Notes: generated from the sequence alone by a model not told the origin. 64,000 bases of DNA from Providencia hangzhouensis (GCF_029193595.2 NZ_CP135052.1:558001-622000); one strand, 5' to 3'; positions 48,450 to 57,839 are shown, counted from the stretch's first letter. Program-made: numbers and translations.

Positions 48450-48512
48450 TTACCACTTCCCGGATGATTTGATATTGAACAATCGCAAGAGACTATTATC
48501 ACATATTTATGG

Positions 48513-48528
48513 CTGAATGGATATACAG
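48513..48528 (-). promoter_or_regulatory. LexA (SOS) box upstream of uvrA
   Basis: CTG-N10-CAG with the exact 16-base span; the right half ATATACAGTA matches the consensus fully. It lies 64 bases before the uvrA start. No second box was found near ssb. Confidence 0.85.
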
Positions 48529-48534
48529 TATTTC

Positions 48535-48658
48535 CTATTCGTCATATTTCAAACCGTGGCGTTGTTGGCTGCTCTCAGCTACGCAGGTCACATACTTTTG
48601 TATGCTCCCCGCGATACCTTCGCTTGCCGCCTAGCCACAGCTTGAACTATTTAGAGTA
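48535..48658. repeat. ERIC element, copy 2
   Basis: This is a second 124-base ERIC element, in the same orientation as 42875-42998, with the core 'GTTGTTGGCTGCTCTC' and the end 'GAACTATTTAGAGTA'. It sits in the uvrA-ssb gap directly beside the LexA box and the octamer repeat. Confidence 0.83.
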
Positions 48659-48675
48659 AGATTTTAATGGTGAAA

Positions 48676-48734
48676 CAGAAAAACAGAAAAACAGAAAAAC
48701 AGAAAAACAGAAAAACAGAAAAACAGAAAAACAG
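48676..48734. repeat. Octanucleotide tandem repeat (CAGAAAAA, seven full units plus CAG)
   Basis: Perfect 8-base periodicity: CAG begins at 48676, 48684, 48692, 48700, 48708, 48716, 48724 and 48732. It starts 18 bases after the ERIC element, about 205 bases before the ssb start. No gene covers it. Such perfect simple repeats change length by slippage. Confidence 0.95.
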
Positions 48735-48938
48735 CGATCTGCATTTATCGAAAAGATAGATGCTGTGCGAATTATTTTGTGTCTATACTGAAAATTGGCA
48801 CGGTAGAATTTCACCAAAAGTTGGAAAGCGTTTCGCAAATTAACAAGCTTAATTTCAAATATTGGTGCAAATCAGCTCTGTCGTGGTAAACTTCACGGCT
48901 AATCCAGAGATTAAAATTCAATGCATCAGGAGTGATAA

Positions 48939-49460
48939 ATGGCCAGCAGAGGCGTAAATAAAGTAATTCTTATCGGTAACCTAGGACAAGATCCAGAAAT
49001 CCGTTATATGCCTAACGGCGGAGCTGTGGCAAACCTGACTCTGGCAACTTCTGAAAGTTGGCGTGACAAGCAAACCGGTGAGATGCGTGAAAAAACCGAA
49101 TGGCACCGCGTGGTTATTTTCGGCAAATTAGCGGAAGTGGCAGGTGAATACCTGAAAAAAGGTTCACAAGTCTATATCGAAGGTTCTCTGCAAACACGTA
49201 AATGGCAAGACCAAAGTGGTCAAGACCGTTACACGACAGAAGTTGTTGTGAATATCGGCGGCTCAATGCAAATGCTAGGTGGCCGTGGCGGTGATGCACC
49301 ATCACAAGGTCAAGGCGGCCAAGGCGGTTGGGGCCAACCTCAACAGCCACAAGCAGCACAGCAATTTAGTGGTGGCGGAGCTCCAGCCGCACGCTCATCA
49401 GCACCTGCTCCACAAACTAATGAACCACCAATGGATTTCGATGACGATATTCCGTTCTAA
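48939..49460 (+). CDS. ssb: Single-stranded DNA-binding protein
   Basis: This 173-residue SSB has an N-terminal OB fold (1-112: '[20 protein letters not shown]', '[20 protein letters not shown]'), a Gly/Gln/Pro-rich linker (115-163), and the acidic partner-binding tip DFDDDIPF. It is tetrameric and binds single-stranded DNA in replication and repair. Ribosome site CAGGAGTG. It is divergent from uvrA, with an unusually repeat-laden 489-base gap. Confidence 0.97.
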   Translation: MASRGVNKVILIGNLGQDPEIRYMPNGGAVANLTLATSESWRDKQTGEMREKTEWHRVVIFGKLAEVAGEYLKKGSQVYIEGSLQTRKWQDQSGQDRYTTEVVVNIGGSMQMLGGRGGDAPSQGQGGQGGWGQPQQPQAAQQFSGGGAPAARSSAPAPQTNEPPMDFDDDIPF

Positions 49461-49487
49461 TTTATTTGCTGATTAGAATGCACAAAA

Positions 49488-49521
49488 AATAAAGGCTTCC
49501 TTGTGAAGCCTTTATTTTTTT
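49488..49521 (+). terminator. Terminator of ssb
   Basis: AAATAAAGGCTTC-CTTGT-GAAGCCTTTATTT with further T: a strong rho-independent terminator. Confidence 0.9.
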
Positions 49522-49658
49522 AATAAAGATAAATGTATAAAATTATATATCCAAAAAATTATTATTTTTTTATTAAGATAGTAAAGTAAATATAAAACTG
49601 AAACCTTAAGGTTTTATTAATTTTAAATTAAGGTTTTCTTAACTAAATGGGAAATAAT

Positions 49659-49690
49659 AAAGCCCCAGTAGTTAACTTACATGGGGCTTT
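49659..49690 (-). terminator. Terminator of the AraC-family gene
   Basis: AAAGCCCC pairs with GGGGCTTT (16-base loop); on the minus strand ATTATTT follows. It lies 56 bases after the regulator stop. Confidence 0.7.
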
Positions 49691-49745
49691 GTATTGGTAG
49701 TGTTATTAAAAAAGGAAATATAAATTTTATTTTCATATTAGCGTA

Positions 49746-50153
49746 TCAAGCTACTTTAGGTTCCAGTAGTAATGGGTCATTTTGACTTTCACCCGATAGG
49801 CGATAGATTGACGGTGACGTACCTAAATAAGCTCTAAATCGCTTTGCAAAAGATTGTTGGGAGTCGAATTGGTATTTTAATGCAATATCAATAACTTGAA
49901 GCTCGGTGGAACATAGGTCTTTAGCAGCTTCACAAATTCTCCTTCGGCGAATATATTCACCTAAAGGCATACCTACGACTTTTCTAAATACTCTTTGTAA
50001 ATGCCATTTTGTATATCCTGATCTGAGTGCGATATCATCGAGTAATAAACGACTGGTTAAGTTCATTTCAATCCAAACTAATATTTCATTAACAACTGTA
50101 GATTGAAATTCTGTGTATTTCCCATTACAGGGAACAGGGATTTCTTTATACAT
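49746..50153 (-). CDS. aarP: MarA/SoxS-like AraC regulator, AarP candidate
   Basis: This 135-residue protein consists of little more than the two helix-turn-helix units of AraC regulators: 'LLLDDIALRSGYTKWHLQRVFRKVVG' and 'VIDIALKYQFDSQQSFAKRFRAYLGTSP' (given in parts). It has no ligand-binding domain, like MarA, SoxS and RamA, so abundance sets activity. Providencia AarP, an activator of the aac(2')-Ia acetyltransferase and of multidrug resistance, has the same size. The name is inferred from size, class and likely genus, not from an alignment. It has its own terminator; its neighbours are ssb and an MFS transporter. Confidence 0.65.
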   Translation of the reverse strand: MYKEIPVPCNGKYTEFQSTVVNEILVWIEMNLTSRLLLDDIALRSGYTKWHLQRVFRKVVGMPLGEYIRRRRICEAAKDLCSTELQVIDIALKYQFDSQQSFAKRFRAYLGTSPSIYRLSGESQNDPLLLEPKVA

Positions 50154-50395
50154 AATATCTTCCTATTAGTTACTTTTTAATCTTATCCGTCATTAAGTCA
50201 ATAGCCAATAAATAAATGGTAAACAAAACCGAATACAGCTTGTTAATTTGTAAAATAGACAAAACACCGATTTTTAATTAGTTTATAGCCAGTAGAGTTT
50301 ATCTTAAGGAGATATATTCATAATGGTATCGATTAGCAACAGATGAAACTATTACGCCCTTTGAATATAAAAACACGGTACTATGGTAAAGCTCT

Positions 50396-51568
50396 TCATT
50401 GGTTGCTGGGGATATATTTCTTTAGCTTCCAGAAACTAATTAAAATTATGGCTGAGATGACGACAGATAGGGTATTCATCGTCTGCCAACCGAATGTGAA
50501 GAAAAGAACCCCTGCTCCTAAGCTACCTATTCCACCGAAGAAATAGATAAGAAAATCGGTCATTCCCTGCACTTTAGCGCGTTCATGAGCTTCATAGGTA
50601 TGTGGTAATAGGTTAGTAGTGCTGATTAAAATTAAATTCCAGGCGACACCGACAAAAATACCCGCCAACAAATAATTGTAAAAATGGTTACCTAGCAGGT
50701 TCATAGTCGCTGATAAAATTAACAATATGATACCGCAGAAAATAATGCGTTTTGTCCCTAAATGATGAATTAATGTTCCAGTGAAAAATGACGGTGCAAA
50801 CATACCTAATACATGGAATTGAAATACAATTGCAATAGAGGAAAAGGCGAAATCATGTTGTTTCATAGATAACGGTATCGAGGCAAAGGTGAAAACCACA
50901 ATGGCATATCCAACCGTGCTAACAATGGCGATTAATTTTAAAATAGGTTGTGAATACAATGCACTGTAGTCGCGTTTGACTAACACTTCATCCGATGGCG
51001 TTTTCACTATTTTCTTTAATGGCACAATTAATAATAGAATAAATGCGATTACATAAATGGCGGCTAACGTGATGAACGGCCCTGCAAACGGGTATTCTGT
51101 AAAAAATCGTTGGGTGGTAATAGCTAATGTTGGGCCGATTAAGGCTGCGGCAATGCCTCCACTCATAACTAGGCCAATGGCTTTTGCTCGTAAAGAAATG
51201 GGGGCTTCTTCAATTGCGGCAAAACGGAATTGTTGTGCAGTACCAATAGCAATCCCAGTAAAAAACAGTCCAATAGAAAAATAAATTAAATGGCTTTCTA
51301 TCACGCCCAGAATAGAAAAGCCTGCGCCGATTAACCCACCGATGTTACCAATAATAAAGCCTACTCTTCTCGAATACTTTTGCATTAAAAACGCGATCGG
51401 AATAGTTGCTAGGATTAAGCCAACGTACTGGCTTACCAGTGGAATTGTTGCATAAGTTGGGTTGGTAGCCAGTTTTTCGCCAATAACCACTGCTACAGAA
51501 AGGACAATAGCATTTCCTGTGATAAATAATGCAAGTGTGATGGCTAACCACCAAACGGATTTTGGCAT
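50396..51568 (-). CDS. MFS transporter
   Basis: This 390-residue inner-membrane protein has twelve hydrophobic segments and the MFS loop 'LMQKYSRRVGFIIG' after helix 2. The substrate is unknown. The nearest look is to the drug-efflux-like or YfcJ-type group. It is transcribed toward the AarP-like gene 242 bases away and divergent from ivbL-ilvBN. Efflux controlled by the neighbouring regulator is possible but has no direct support. Confidence 0.8.
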   Translation of the reverse strand: MPKSVWWLAITLALFITGNAIVLSVAVVIGEKLATNPTYATIPLVSQYVGLILATIPIAFLMQKYSRRVGFIIGNIGGLIGAGFSILGVIESHLIYFSIGLFFTGIAIGTAQQFRFAAIEEAPISLRAKAIGLVMSGGIAAALIGPTLAITTQRFFTEYPFAGPFITLAAIYVIAFILLLIVPLKKIVKTPSDEVLVKRDYSALYSQPILKLIAIVSTVGYAIVVFTFASIPLSMKQHDFAFSSIAIVFQFHVLGMFAPSFFTGTLIHHLGTKRIIFCGIILLILSATMNLLGNHFYNYLLAGIFVGVAWNLILISTTNLLPHTYEAHERAKVQGMTDFLIYFFGGIGSLGAGVLFFTFGWQTMNTLSVVISAIILISFWKLKKYIPSNQ

Positions 51569-51753
51569 ATATCCCTCTTTTTATTAATTAAAAATCAATT
51601 AGTTAATATTTTCATCAAGGGCGCAATCCCCTTGATTGGAGCAAAGGATACAACTTGAAGTTGACTTTAAGTCAAGGTTTTTTGGGGGATTTAAAATAGC
51701 GATTAATGCTGTATTTTTTTGTTTTTGTAGATAATATCTCCATTAGAGTGGTG

Positions 51754-51769
51754 TGTGATGAATGTCGCA
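51754..51769 (+). promoter_or_regulatory. CRP site upstream of ivbL-ilvBN
   Basis: TGTGA-TGAATG-TCGCA matches the CRP consensus TGTGA-N6-TCACA in 9 of 10 key bases. It lies 125 bases before the ivbL start. E. coli ilvBN is CRP-activated, which supports the call. The rest of 51569-51893 is AT-rich without a gene. Confidence 0.65.
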
Positions 51770-51893
51770 ATTATCATTCCTTTGGAATAAAACAAGAAAA
51801 AATGATTGTCATCCTGAGAAATTTATGTTTTCTTAAGAAAAGAAATTGAAAAACAATAATCAATAAATTAGACAGACTAAACAGGAAAATCCC

Positions 51894-51989
51894 GTGAACA
51901 TGATTACTAATCACTCAAACCTACTACTAACCGCGCCATGTGCCGCGGTGGTCGTGCGTGTGGTGGTGGTCGTGGGCTTAGCGCCGTAA
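51894..51989 (+). CDS. ivbL: ivbL leader peptide for ilvBN attenuation
   Basis: This 31-codon peptide is full of Val and Leu: LLL, then VVV, R, VVVVV near its end, finishing GLAP. The E. coli IvbL has the same VVVVRVVVVVG-type run. Ribosome stalling at valine or leucine codons controls the terminator at 52015. The GTG at 51894 is preferred because AGGA is 7 bases away; ATG 51900 is the alternative. It is too short for routine gene finders. Confidence 0.9.
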   Translation: MNMITNHSNLLLTAPCAAVVVRVVVVVGLAP

Positions 51990-52014
51990 CGGGTACAAAT
52001 CAACGCAGATTTAG

Positions 52015-52048
52015 AAACCCCGCCGGCGCAAACCGAGCGGGGTTTTTT
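52015..52048 (+). terminator. ilvBN attenuator
   Basis: AAACCCCGC pairs with GCGGGGTTT (13-base loop), followed by T6. It lies between the leader peptide and ilvB, so it ends transcription when charged tRNA-Val and tRNA-Leu are ample. Confidence 0.9.
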
Positions 52049-52089
52049 ATCACCTCTCGCTCGGATCCGCAGGCTAGCAAAGGATAATT

Positions 52090-53790
52090 ATGATGAGCGA
52101 ATCGGGCACCACAACATCACATAAAACCCGCTTTACGGGTGCGGAATTAATCGTACATTTACTGGAAAAACACGGTATTACTATCGTTTCAGGCATTCCA
52201 GGTGGAGCGGCTTTACCTTTTTATGACGCATTAGGTCAAAGCCAGAGAATCCGCCACATACTGGCACGTCATGAGCAAGGCGCAGGTTTTATAGCTCAGG
52301 GAATTGCTCGTACCACGGGAAAAGCCGCGGTTTGTATCTCTTCAAGTGGCCCTGGTGCGACAAACTTAGTGACCGCTATCGCAGATGCAAAGCTGGACTC
52401 TATCCCGCTGGTTTGTATTACTGCTCAAGTTTCTTCATCAATGATTGGTACAGATGCTTTCCAAGAAGTTGATACCTATGGTATTTCGATTCCAGTAACG
52501 AAACATAACTATTTGGTTCGTAATATCAATGAATTGCCACAAGTGATATGTGATGCTTTTCGTATTGCAGAGTCAGGCCGCCCTGGACCTGTTTGGATTG
52601 ATATTCCAAAAGATGTTCAAACAGCCACAATTGAACTAACTGAAATACCAGAAGTATTACCGAAAGATAAAGCCCCTGCATTTGACATGGAAAAAGTGCT
52701 ACAAGCGGCTGAAATGATTAATAACGCGAAACGTCCAGTACTGTATTTTGGTGGTGGAGTAATTAGCTCCGATTCTACAGAAACGGCGATTGCATTTGCG
52801 GAAAAAGCATCATTACCGACAACCATGACACTAATGGCACTTGGTACTATCCCGATGCGAAACCCCTTATATTTAGGGATGTTAGGTATGCATGCTGCCG
52901 CAAGTACTAACATGATTATGGAAGAATCAGATTTATTAATTGTGATTGGCGCGCGTTTTGATGATAGGGCGATAGGGAAAGCTGAGAAATTTTGCCCTAA
53001 CGCGAAAATCATCCATGTGGATATCGATAAAGCAGAAATTAGCAAAATTAAGCGCCCAGATATCGCCATTCATGCTGATGCGGGTCAAATATTGGAATTG
53101 TTATTGCCTTTAGTTGAACGTAATGAGCGCACAGAATGGATGGCGCAAGTTAATCAATTAAAAGAGAAATATCCATTGAATTTTAGCGAGGCTGATAACC
53201 CGTTAAACCATTATGGTTTAGTTCTGTCTACGGCACGTGCAGCAGGCGAAGATGCGATTGTGACAACGGATGTTGGTCAGCACCAAATGTGGGCAGCCCA
53301 AGCTTATCCTCTGTCTCGCCCACGTCAATGGCTGACATCAGGTGGGTTAGGTACCATGGGTTTTGGTCTGCCTGCCGCCATTGGTGCTGCGCTGGCAAAG
53401 CCCGAAAAAACCATTGTGTGTTTTTCCGGTGATGGCAGTTTGATGATGAATATTCAAGAGTTGGCAACCGCAGCGGAGCATCAACTGAATATCAAAATCA
53501 TCTTAATGAATAACCAAGCGTTAGGAATGGTACATCAACAGCAAGATTTATTTTTTGAAAACCGCATATTTGCTGCAGCTTATCCGTATCAAACGGATTT
53601 TATCAAGATTGCGGAAGGGTTTGGTCTGCAAACTTGCGATTTAAATAATGAAGCAGACCCAGAAATGGCATTAGAAGCGATAATGAATACCAAAGGTCCA
53701 TGTTTGATCCATGCCTTGATTGATGTTAATCAAAAGGTATATCCAATGGTTCCGCCGGGTGCAGCTAACATTGATATGATTGGAGCGTAA
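52090..53790 (+). CDS. ilvB: Acetolactate synthase I large subunit
   Basis: This 566-residue thiamine-diphosphate enzyme makes acetolactate for valine and leucine and acetohydroxybutyrate for isoleucine. The catalytic Glu is in '[12 protein letters not shown]' (about 60-71), the FAD region is in the middle, and the TPP motif [12 protein letters not shown] lies near 452-463. The length matches IlvB (562). It is preceded by the ivbL attenuator and followed after 2 bases by ilvN, hence isozyme I. ATG 52090 or 52093 could be the start; both lie near AGGA. Confidence 0.96.
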   Translation: MMSESGTTTSHKTRFTGAELIVHLLEKHGITIVSGIPGGAALPFYDALGQSQRIRHILARHEQGAGFIAQGIARTTGKAAVCISSSGPGATNLVTAIADAKLDSIPLVCITAQVSSSMIGTDAFQEVDTYGISIPVTKHNYLVRNINELPQVICDAFRIAESGRPGPVWIDIPKDVQTATIELTEIPEVLPKDKAPAFDMEKVLQAAEMINNAKRPVLYFGGGVISSDSTETAIAFAEKASLPTTMTLMALGTIPMRNPLYLGMLGMHAAASTNMIMEESDLLIVIGARFDDRAIGKAEKFCPNAKIIHVDIDKAEISKIKRPDIAIHADAGQILELLLPLVERNERTEWMAQVNQLKEKYPLNFSEADNPLNHYGLVLSTARAAGEDAIVTTDVGQHQMWAAQAYPLSRPRQWLTSGGLGTMGFGLPAAIGAALAKPEKTIVCFSGDGSLMMNIQELATAAEHQLNIKIILMNNQALGMVHQQQDLFFENRIFAAAYPYQTDFIKIAEGFGLQTCDLNNEADPEMALEAIMNTKGPCLIHALIDVNQKVYPMVPPGAANIDMIGA

Positions 53791-53792
53791 TT

Positions 53793-54077
53793 ATGGTATT
53801 TGAACATCATCCGATTGCTTTAGAGCTAATTGTTCGTAACCACCCAGGTGTTATGTCACATATTTGTGGTTTATTTGCCCGTAGAGCATTTAACGTTGAT
53901 GGCATTCTATGTATGCCGATTAAAGATAAAGATGAGAGCCGTATATGGCTATTAGTACAAAAAGATGAGCGCTTGTCGCAAATGATTAACCAAGTTGAAA
54001 AATTAGAAGATGTTCGGGAAGTACGCTTTAGTGATGATTTGCGTCTTTTCGAAACAATGGAAAATTATTTGCAGTAA
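53793..54077 (+). CDS. ilvN: Acetolactate synthase I regulatory subunit
   Basis: This 94-residue protein has one ACT domain ('[31 protein letters not shown]' in parts) that binds valine and gives feedback inhibition and full activity to IlvB. It is close to E. coli IlvN (96). It starts 2 bases after ilvB and is followed by a strong terminator. Confidence 0.95.
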   Translation: MVFEHHPIALELIVRNHPGVMSHICGLFARRAFNVDGILCMPIKDKDESRIWLLVQKDERLSQMINQVEKLEDVREVRFSDDLRLFETMENYLQ

Positions 54078-54101
54078 TTCTGATATTAAACTTTATGACT
54101 T

Positions 54102-54136
54102 AAATAGCCCATTCAATTGCATGGGCTATTTTCTTT
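54102..54136 (+). terminator. Terminator of ilvBN
   Basis: AAATAGCCCAT pairs perfectly with ATGGGCTATTT across eight bases; TTCTTTT follows. Confidence 0.88.
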
Positions 54137-54272
54137 TACATTTAATTATAGTGATAATTTAGGGTTTCCTAAAACGAACAAGGATGATATAAAATCAGCT
54201 ACTGAATAATGATTCTCTGAATGTATTGCAGGTTTGTATTTCGCAATATGAATAATAAACAGGTATAAAATT

Positions 54273-54935
54273 ATGCAAAATAATATCTATTTGTCGGACA
54301 CCTATCAGTATGAAGTTGAAACATCCCTACTGGTACAAGGGCATGATGATGAAGGTCATTGGATAGCTTTAAAAGATAACATTTTTCACCCACAAGGCGG
54401 TGGACAACCCATGGATACAGCATGGGTGAATGATATACCTGTTCGTATTAAGAAACAATTGGGTGGGCTAATTGTAGGATACATACCTGAAGGTGTTACT
54501 TTTAGCCAAGAAAATAATGTGGTTGCAAGGGTGGACAAAGAAAAACGTCAGCGCTACGCTGCTCTTCATACCGCCGGTCATTTGTTGAATTGGGAATTGC
54601 GTCGTTTTGGCTGGCTTGCACAAAAAGGCCATCATTTTCCTGATGAATCTCGAGTGGAATTTAGCATGATGGAAGGGGATGTTACTCCTTTTGATGAACT
54701 CGATAGCCAATATATTGAAGATATTGTTAACCAAAGCATTCGTAGTGGACGCTCCGTTGCAATAAAGCAAAAGGATGATTTACGGATCAGTTATATCGAC
54801 CAAACTGAAGAAATGCCTTGTGGTGGAACACATGTTTCTTCGCTAGATAATATTCAGCATTTTTCAATTAAGTCGATGAAATTTAAAAAGGGGACACTGC
54901 GCATTAGTTATGATGCACAACATGCCGTAATTTAA
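54273..54935 (+). CDS. AlaX-type alanyl-tRNA editing protein
   Basis: This 220-residue stand-alone editing domain is related to that of alanyl-tRNA synthetase and removes Ser or Gly wrongly attached to tRNA-Ala. The zinc ligands are H99 and H103 (HTAGH) and C183 and H187 (CGGTH). 'FHPQGGGQPMDTAWV' (38-52) is typical of AlaX. All four ligands are intact. It converges with the XRE-cupin gene, overlapping it by 4 bases at the stop codons. Confidence 0.9.
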   Translation: MQNNIYLSDTYQYEVETSLLVQGHDDEGHWIALKDNIFHPQGGGQPMDTAWVNDIPVRIKKQLGGLIVGYIPEGVTFSQENNVVARVDKEKRQRYAALHTAGHLLNWELRRFGWLAQKGHHFPDESRVEFSMMEGDVTPFDELDSQYIEDIVNQSIRSGRSVAIKQKDDLRISYIDQTEEMPCGGTHVSSLDNIQHFSIKSMKFKKGTLRISYDAQHAVI

Positions 54936-55489
54936 ACGCTATCACTAAGATGGGAGTAGGTCATAACAACAGTTGCTTGAAGTTCTCCTTCCATACAGAG
55001 ATAACTATGTGGGAAATCACCACTGAAAGCATAAAAGTCCCCCGCCTCTAAGACGATATTTTGGTCGTTATGCAGTCGTAACATGAGTGAGCCAGAATTC
55101 ACCATAATGTGTTCATGGGTTCCACTCATATGGGCGGGGCTATTGATGATAGCGCCTCTCTTCATGGTCAATTGCCAAATTTCAGAGATATTTCCCATGC
55201 TAATGCGAAATTTAAACTGTTGTGAATACTCTTTTTCGCTGGGAGTGGCTTTGAGGAAATAGGGATAAGCCTCATGTTGCCGAGTAAACAGGTCGCTAAG
55301 TGGAAAGCGTAGGGCAATAGCAATCGACTCTAATGTATCAATACGTGGGTTTGAGTCACCGGACTCCAGTTTGGATAAAGCCGCTTTCGATATTCCTGAT
55401 ATACGCGATAGTTCGTTTAGCGAAAGGTCTCTTGCTTGCCTCAGTAAGCGAATTTTTTGCCCGATTTTTATATTAATTTTTTTATCCAC
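54932..55489 (-). CDS. XRE-family regulator with cupin domain
   Basis: This 185-residue regulator has an N-terminal helix-turn-helix ('IGQKIRLLRQARDLSLNELSRISGISKAALSKLESGDSNP' in parts, 8-48) and a C-terminal cupin (about 110-180: 'GTHEHIMVNSGSLML', 'LEAGDFYAFSGDFPHSY'). This SutR/PuuR-like layout often senses small metabolites. It is divergent from the TauE/SafE exporter, which it may control, and overlaps alaX tail-to-tail. The ligand is unknown. Confidence 0.87.
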   Translation of the reverse strand: MDKKINIKIGQKIRLLRQARDLSLNELSRISGISKAALSKLESGDSNPRIDTLESIAIALRFPLSDLFTRQHEAYPYFLKATPSEKEYSQQFKFRISMGNISEIWQLTMKRGAIINSPAHMSGTHEHIMVNSGSLMLRLHNDQNIVLEAGDFYAFSGDFPHSYLCMEGELQATVVMTYSHLSDSV

Positions 55490-55700
55490 AATGTGTCTTT
55501 ACCTGAATTTTAATTTATTGTGCTAATTCTGTATTACTCAGAGAAGCAAATTATACACGCTTAATTGTATATTGTATTTAAAGCGGCTATTTTGTTTTTT
55601 GATATAGATTTGAAATTTAAAACCCTACAAAAATAAAACTATTTTCTGTATTTGAAAGAAACTATAGTGAGGATGTTAAAAAACGCCTGGAGCTAAGGTC

Positions 55701-56453
55701 ATGCCGTTTGAATTATTATCACCAGAAATGGCGATTTGTTTCTCAACACTGCTTTTTGCTTATTTGGTTTTTGGCATGGCGGGCTTTGGTTCAGCCCTGA
55801 TTGCAACACCAGTATTAGCAATGTATTTGCCGTTAAATATGATTGTTCCAATTTTGGCGTTAATTGATTTAACTGCCGCGATTTTAAATTTATTTAAAGA
55901 TGGTAAAAATGCGGATTATCAGGAAATTAAATGGATAATTCCACTAATGATAGTGGGGAGTTTAGTCGGTGCTGCGATTTTATTAAAAACTCGCCCCGAT
56001 ATACTCGTATTACTACTTGGGTTATTCGTTGTAGGCTATGTACTCCATGCTTTCTTTTCTAAAAAAGCAAAATCACCCTTTTCAAAAGCATTGGTTGTTC
56101 CATTTAGTTTAGTGGGTGGTGTTTTTAGTGCTTTATTTGGTAGTGGTGGCTTTATTTATGCCATGTATTTATCTAGCCGAATTGAAGATAAACAGCGTTT
56201 TCGTATCACTCAAATGACATTAATTGGGTTTAGCACACTAACTCGAGTCGTGATATTTTTAGTGATGGGGGTGTATCTCAATCTAGATATTTTATTGATT
56301 GCTTTAGCGTTTTCTCCCGCCATGTTAATTGGTACGTGGGCTGGACGGCATATAACATTAAGAATTTCACGTGAAGGCTTTTTAAAAGTTATTAATGTCA
56401 TCATTTTATTATCAGGTGTTGTGCTGCTTTATCGGTATTTTTTCGTCCTTTAA
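55701..56453 (+). CDS. TauE/SafE-family membrane exporter
   Basis: This 250-residue protein with about eight hydrophobic segments has two half repeats beginning 'FGMAGFGSALIATPVLAMY' and 'FSLVGGVFSALFGSGGFIYAMYL' (in parts), the TauE/SafE (DUF81) signature. Members move sulfite, sulfoacetate or other organic anions. It is divergent from the XRE-cupin regulator. The start has GGAG at a spacing of 8. The substrate is unknown. Confidence 0.87.
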   Translation: MPFELLSPEMAICFSTLLFAYLVFGMAGFGSALIATPVLAMYLPLNMIVPILALIDLTAAILNLFKDGKNADYQEIKWIIPLMIVGSLVGAAILLKTRPDILVLLLGLFVVGYVLHAFFSKKAKSPFSKALVVPFSLVGGVFSALFGSGGFIYAMYLSSRIEDKQRFRITQMTLIGFSTLTRVVIFLVMGVYLNLDILLIALAFSPAMLIGTWAGRHITLRISREGFLKVINVIILLSGVVLLYRYFFVL

Positions 56454-56634
56454 GTATTTAGAACGTCAAAAATAGTTTCATAAAGATAAATAGCAGAATA
56501 TATAAGTCGTGTTACAATCACCGCAAACATTATTAGTTTCACTAGTAATGATGTGGTTTTTTATTTTTCATAATAATCTATTTTATGGAGTTAAAATCTG
56601 TTCTTTTGTAAAAAAGAAACGGGTTAATTTCAAC

Positions 56635-57831
56635 ATGAGCTCTGATAATCAGCGTTTACAAAATTTTCGTCGTTCCCCATCTTTTGCTATTTTTACTATC
56701 ACTATGAGTATTGCGGTCATTGGTATCGTTATTGGGCTAAGTATTCCAATGGTTGCGCTTAGGCTAAATAACTATGGTTTCAATGAGTTGTATATTGGCA
56801 TTATTTCGGCGGCACCTGCATTAGGCATGTTTTTAATTGCACCAGTGGTTCAACGTATTGTGCGTTGGTCAGGTAAGCGAAAAGCAATGCTATTGGCAAC
56901 GATTGTTTCTGCCATTAGCTTATTACCATTATTGAGTACGTTACCTCTTTGGTTATTATTTCCGTTACGGTTAGTAACGGGCTTAGCGAGTGGTGTGATG
57001 ATTTGCTTGGGGGAAACGTGGATTAACGAATTATCGCCTGAAAATAAACGGGGCCGTATTTTGGCAATTTACACTACAGTCTTCACAGTAAGCCAGCTAC
57101 TTGGGCCTTCATTTATTGCTTATTATGGTGTGGAAGATAAATCACCTTTATTGATTTGTACGTTGATCCATTTAATCTCTGTGGTGCTATTTATTTTAAT
57201 GGATCAAAAAGTCGGTGACCGTTTAGCTGAAAATGCCGCGAAATCTAATTTTTCAATTATTCAATTTGTAAAAATCGCACCGGGTATTTGTGGTGGAATT
57301 TTATTTTTTGCCTTCTTTGATGGAACTATTTTATCGATGTTCCCGATTTATGGTATGGGAATGGGGCACACAGAGGCGGTTGCTGCATTAATGATTAGCG
57401 CCATTCTTGCTGGGGATGCCATTATGCAGTTACCTTTTGGCTGGCTAGCAGATCATATGAATAGAGAAAAACTATACCGAATTTGTGGCATTATCACACT
57501 TGCAGCCAGTCTATTATTGCCCTTCCTTATTACTCAACCTTATCTAATTTGGGTATTGCTGTTTGTTTTAGGGGCGACTGCGGGGGCAATTTATACCATT
57601 GCTTTGGTACAAATCGGCCAATATTTCAAAGGGAATGAGTTGATCATCGCTAATGCAGCTGCAGCTATGCTGTGGGGAATTGGCAATTTATCAGGGCCAT
57701 TACTTGCTGGGGTTGCGACTTCAATCTCACCTGTAGGTTTACCGGTGTTATTGGTTCTGTCTGTAACAGTATTTTTATGGTTCACACGAGAAAAATACAG
57801 CGCCCAAACGGTTGAACAAGTTACCCAATAA
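56635..57831 (+). CDS. MFS transporter, YcaD-like
   Basis: This protein of about 398 residues has twelve hydrophobic segments. It resembles the YcaD group: 'TGLASGVMICLGETWINEL', 'GRILAIYTTVF' and 'PFGWLADHMNREKLYR' (MFS loop). The frame extends to a GTG at 56509, which would add 42 poorly conserved-looking residues. ATG 56635 gives a normal MFS N-terminus, though neither start has a strong ribosome site. It lies 181 bases after the TauE-like gene, possibly co-transcribed. The substrate is unknown. Confidence 0.8.
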   Translation: MSSDNQRLQNFRRSPSFAIFTITMSIAVIGIVIGLSIPMVALRLNNYGFNELYIGIISAAPALGMFLIAPVVQRIVRWSGKRKAMLLATIVSAISLLPLLSTLPLWLLFPLRLVTGLASGVMICLGETWINELSPENKRGRILAIYTTVFTVSQLLGPSFIAYYGVEDKSPLLICTLIHLISVVLFILMDQKVGDRLAENAAKSNFSIIQFVKIAPGICGGILFFAFFDGTILSMFPIYGMGMGHTEAVAALMISAILAGDAIMQLPFGWLADHMNREKLYRICGIITLAASLLLPFLITQPYLIWVLLFVLGATAGAIYTIALVQIGQYFKGNELIIANAAAAMLWGIGNLSGPLLAGVATSISPVGLPVLLVLSVTVFLWFTREKYSAQTVEQVTQ

Positions 57832-57839
57832 GTTGATTT

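Noticed and set aside
48676..48734. CRISPR array
   Set aside because: The period is 8 bases with no spacers; it is a simple tandem repeat.
48647..48838. Minus-strand open frame covering the octamer repeat
   Set aside because: Its Phe/Cys/Val-rich repeat is a translation of the simple repeat and overlaps the ERIC end; no start signal is seen.
54932..54935. Frameshift or fusion between alaX and the XRE-cupin gene
   Set aside because: They are convergent; the 4-base overlap is only of stop codons.
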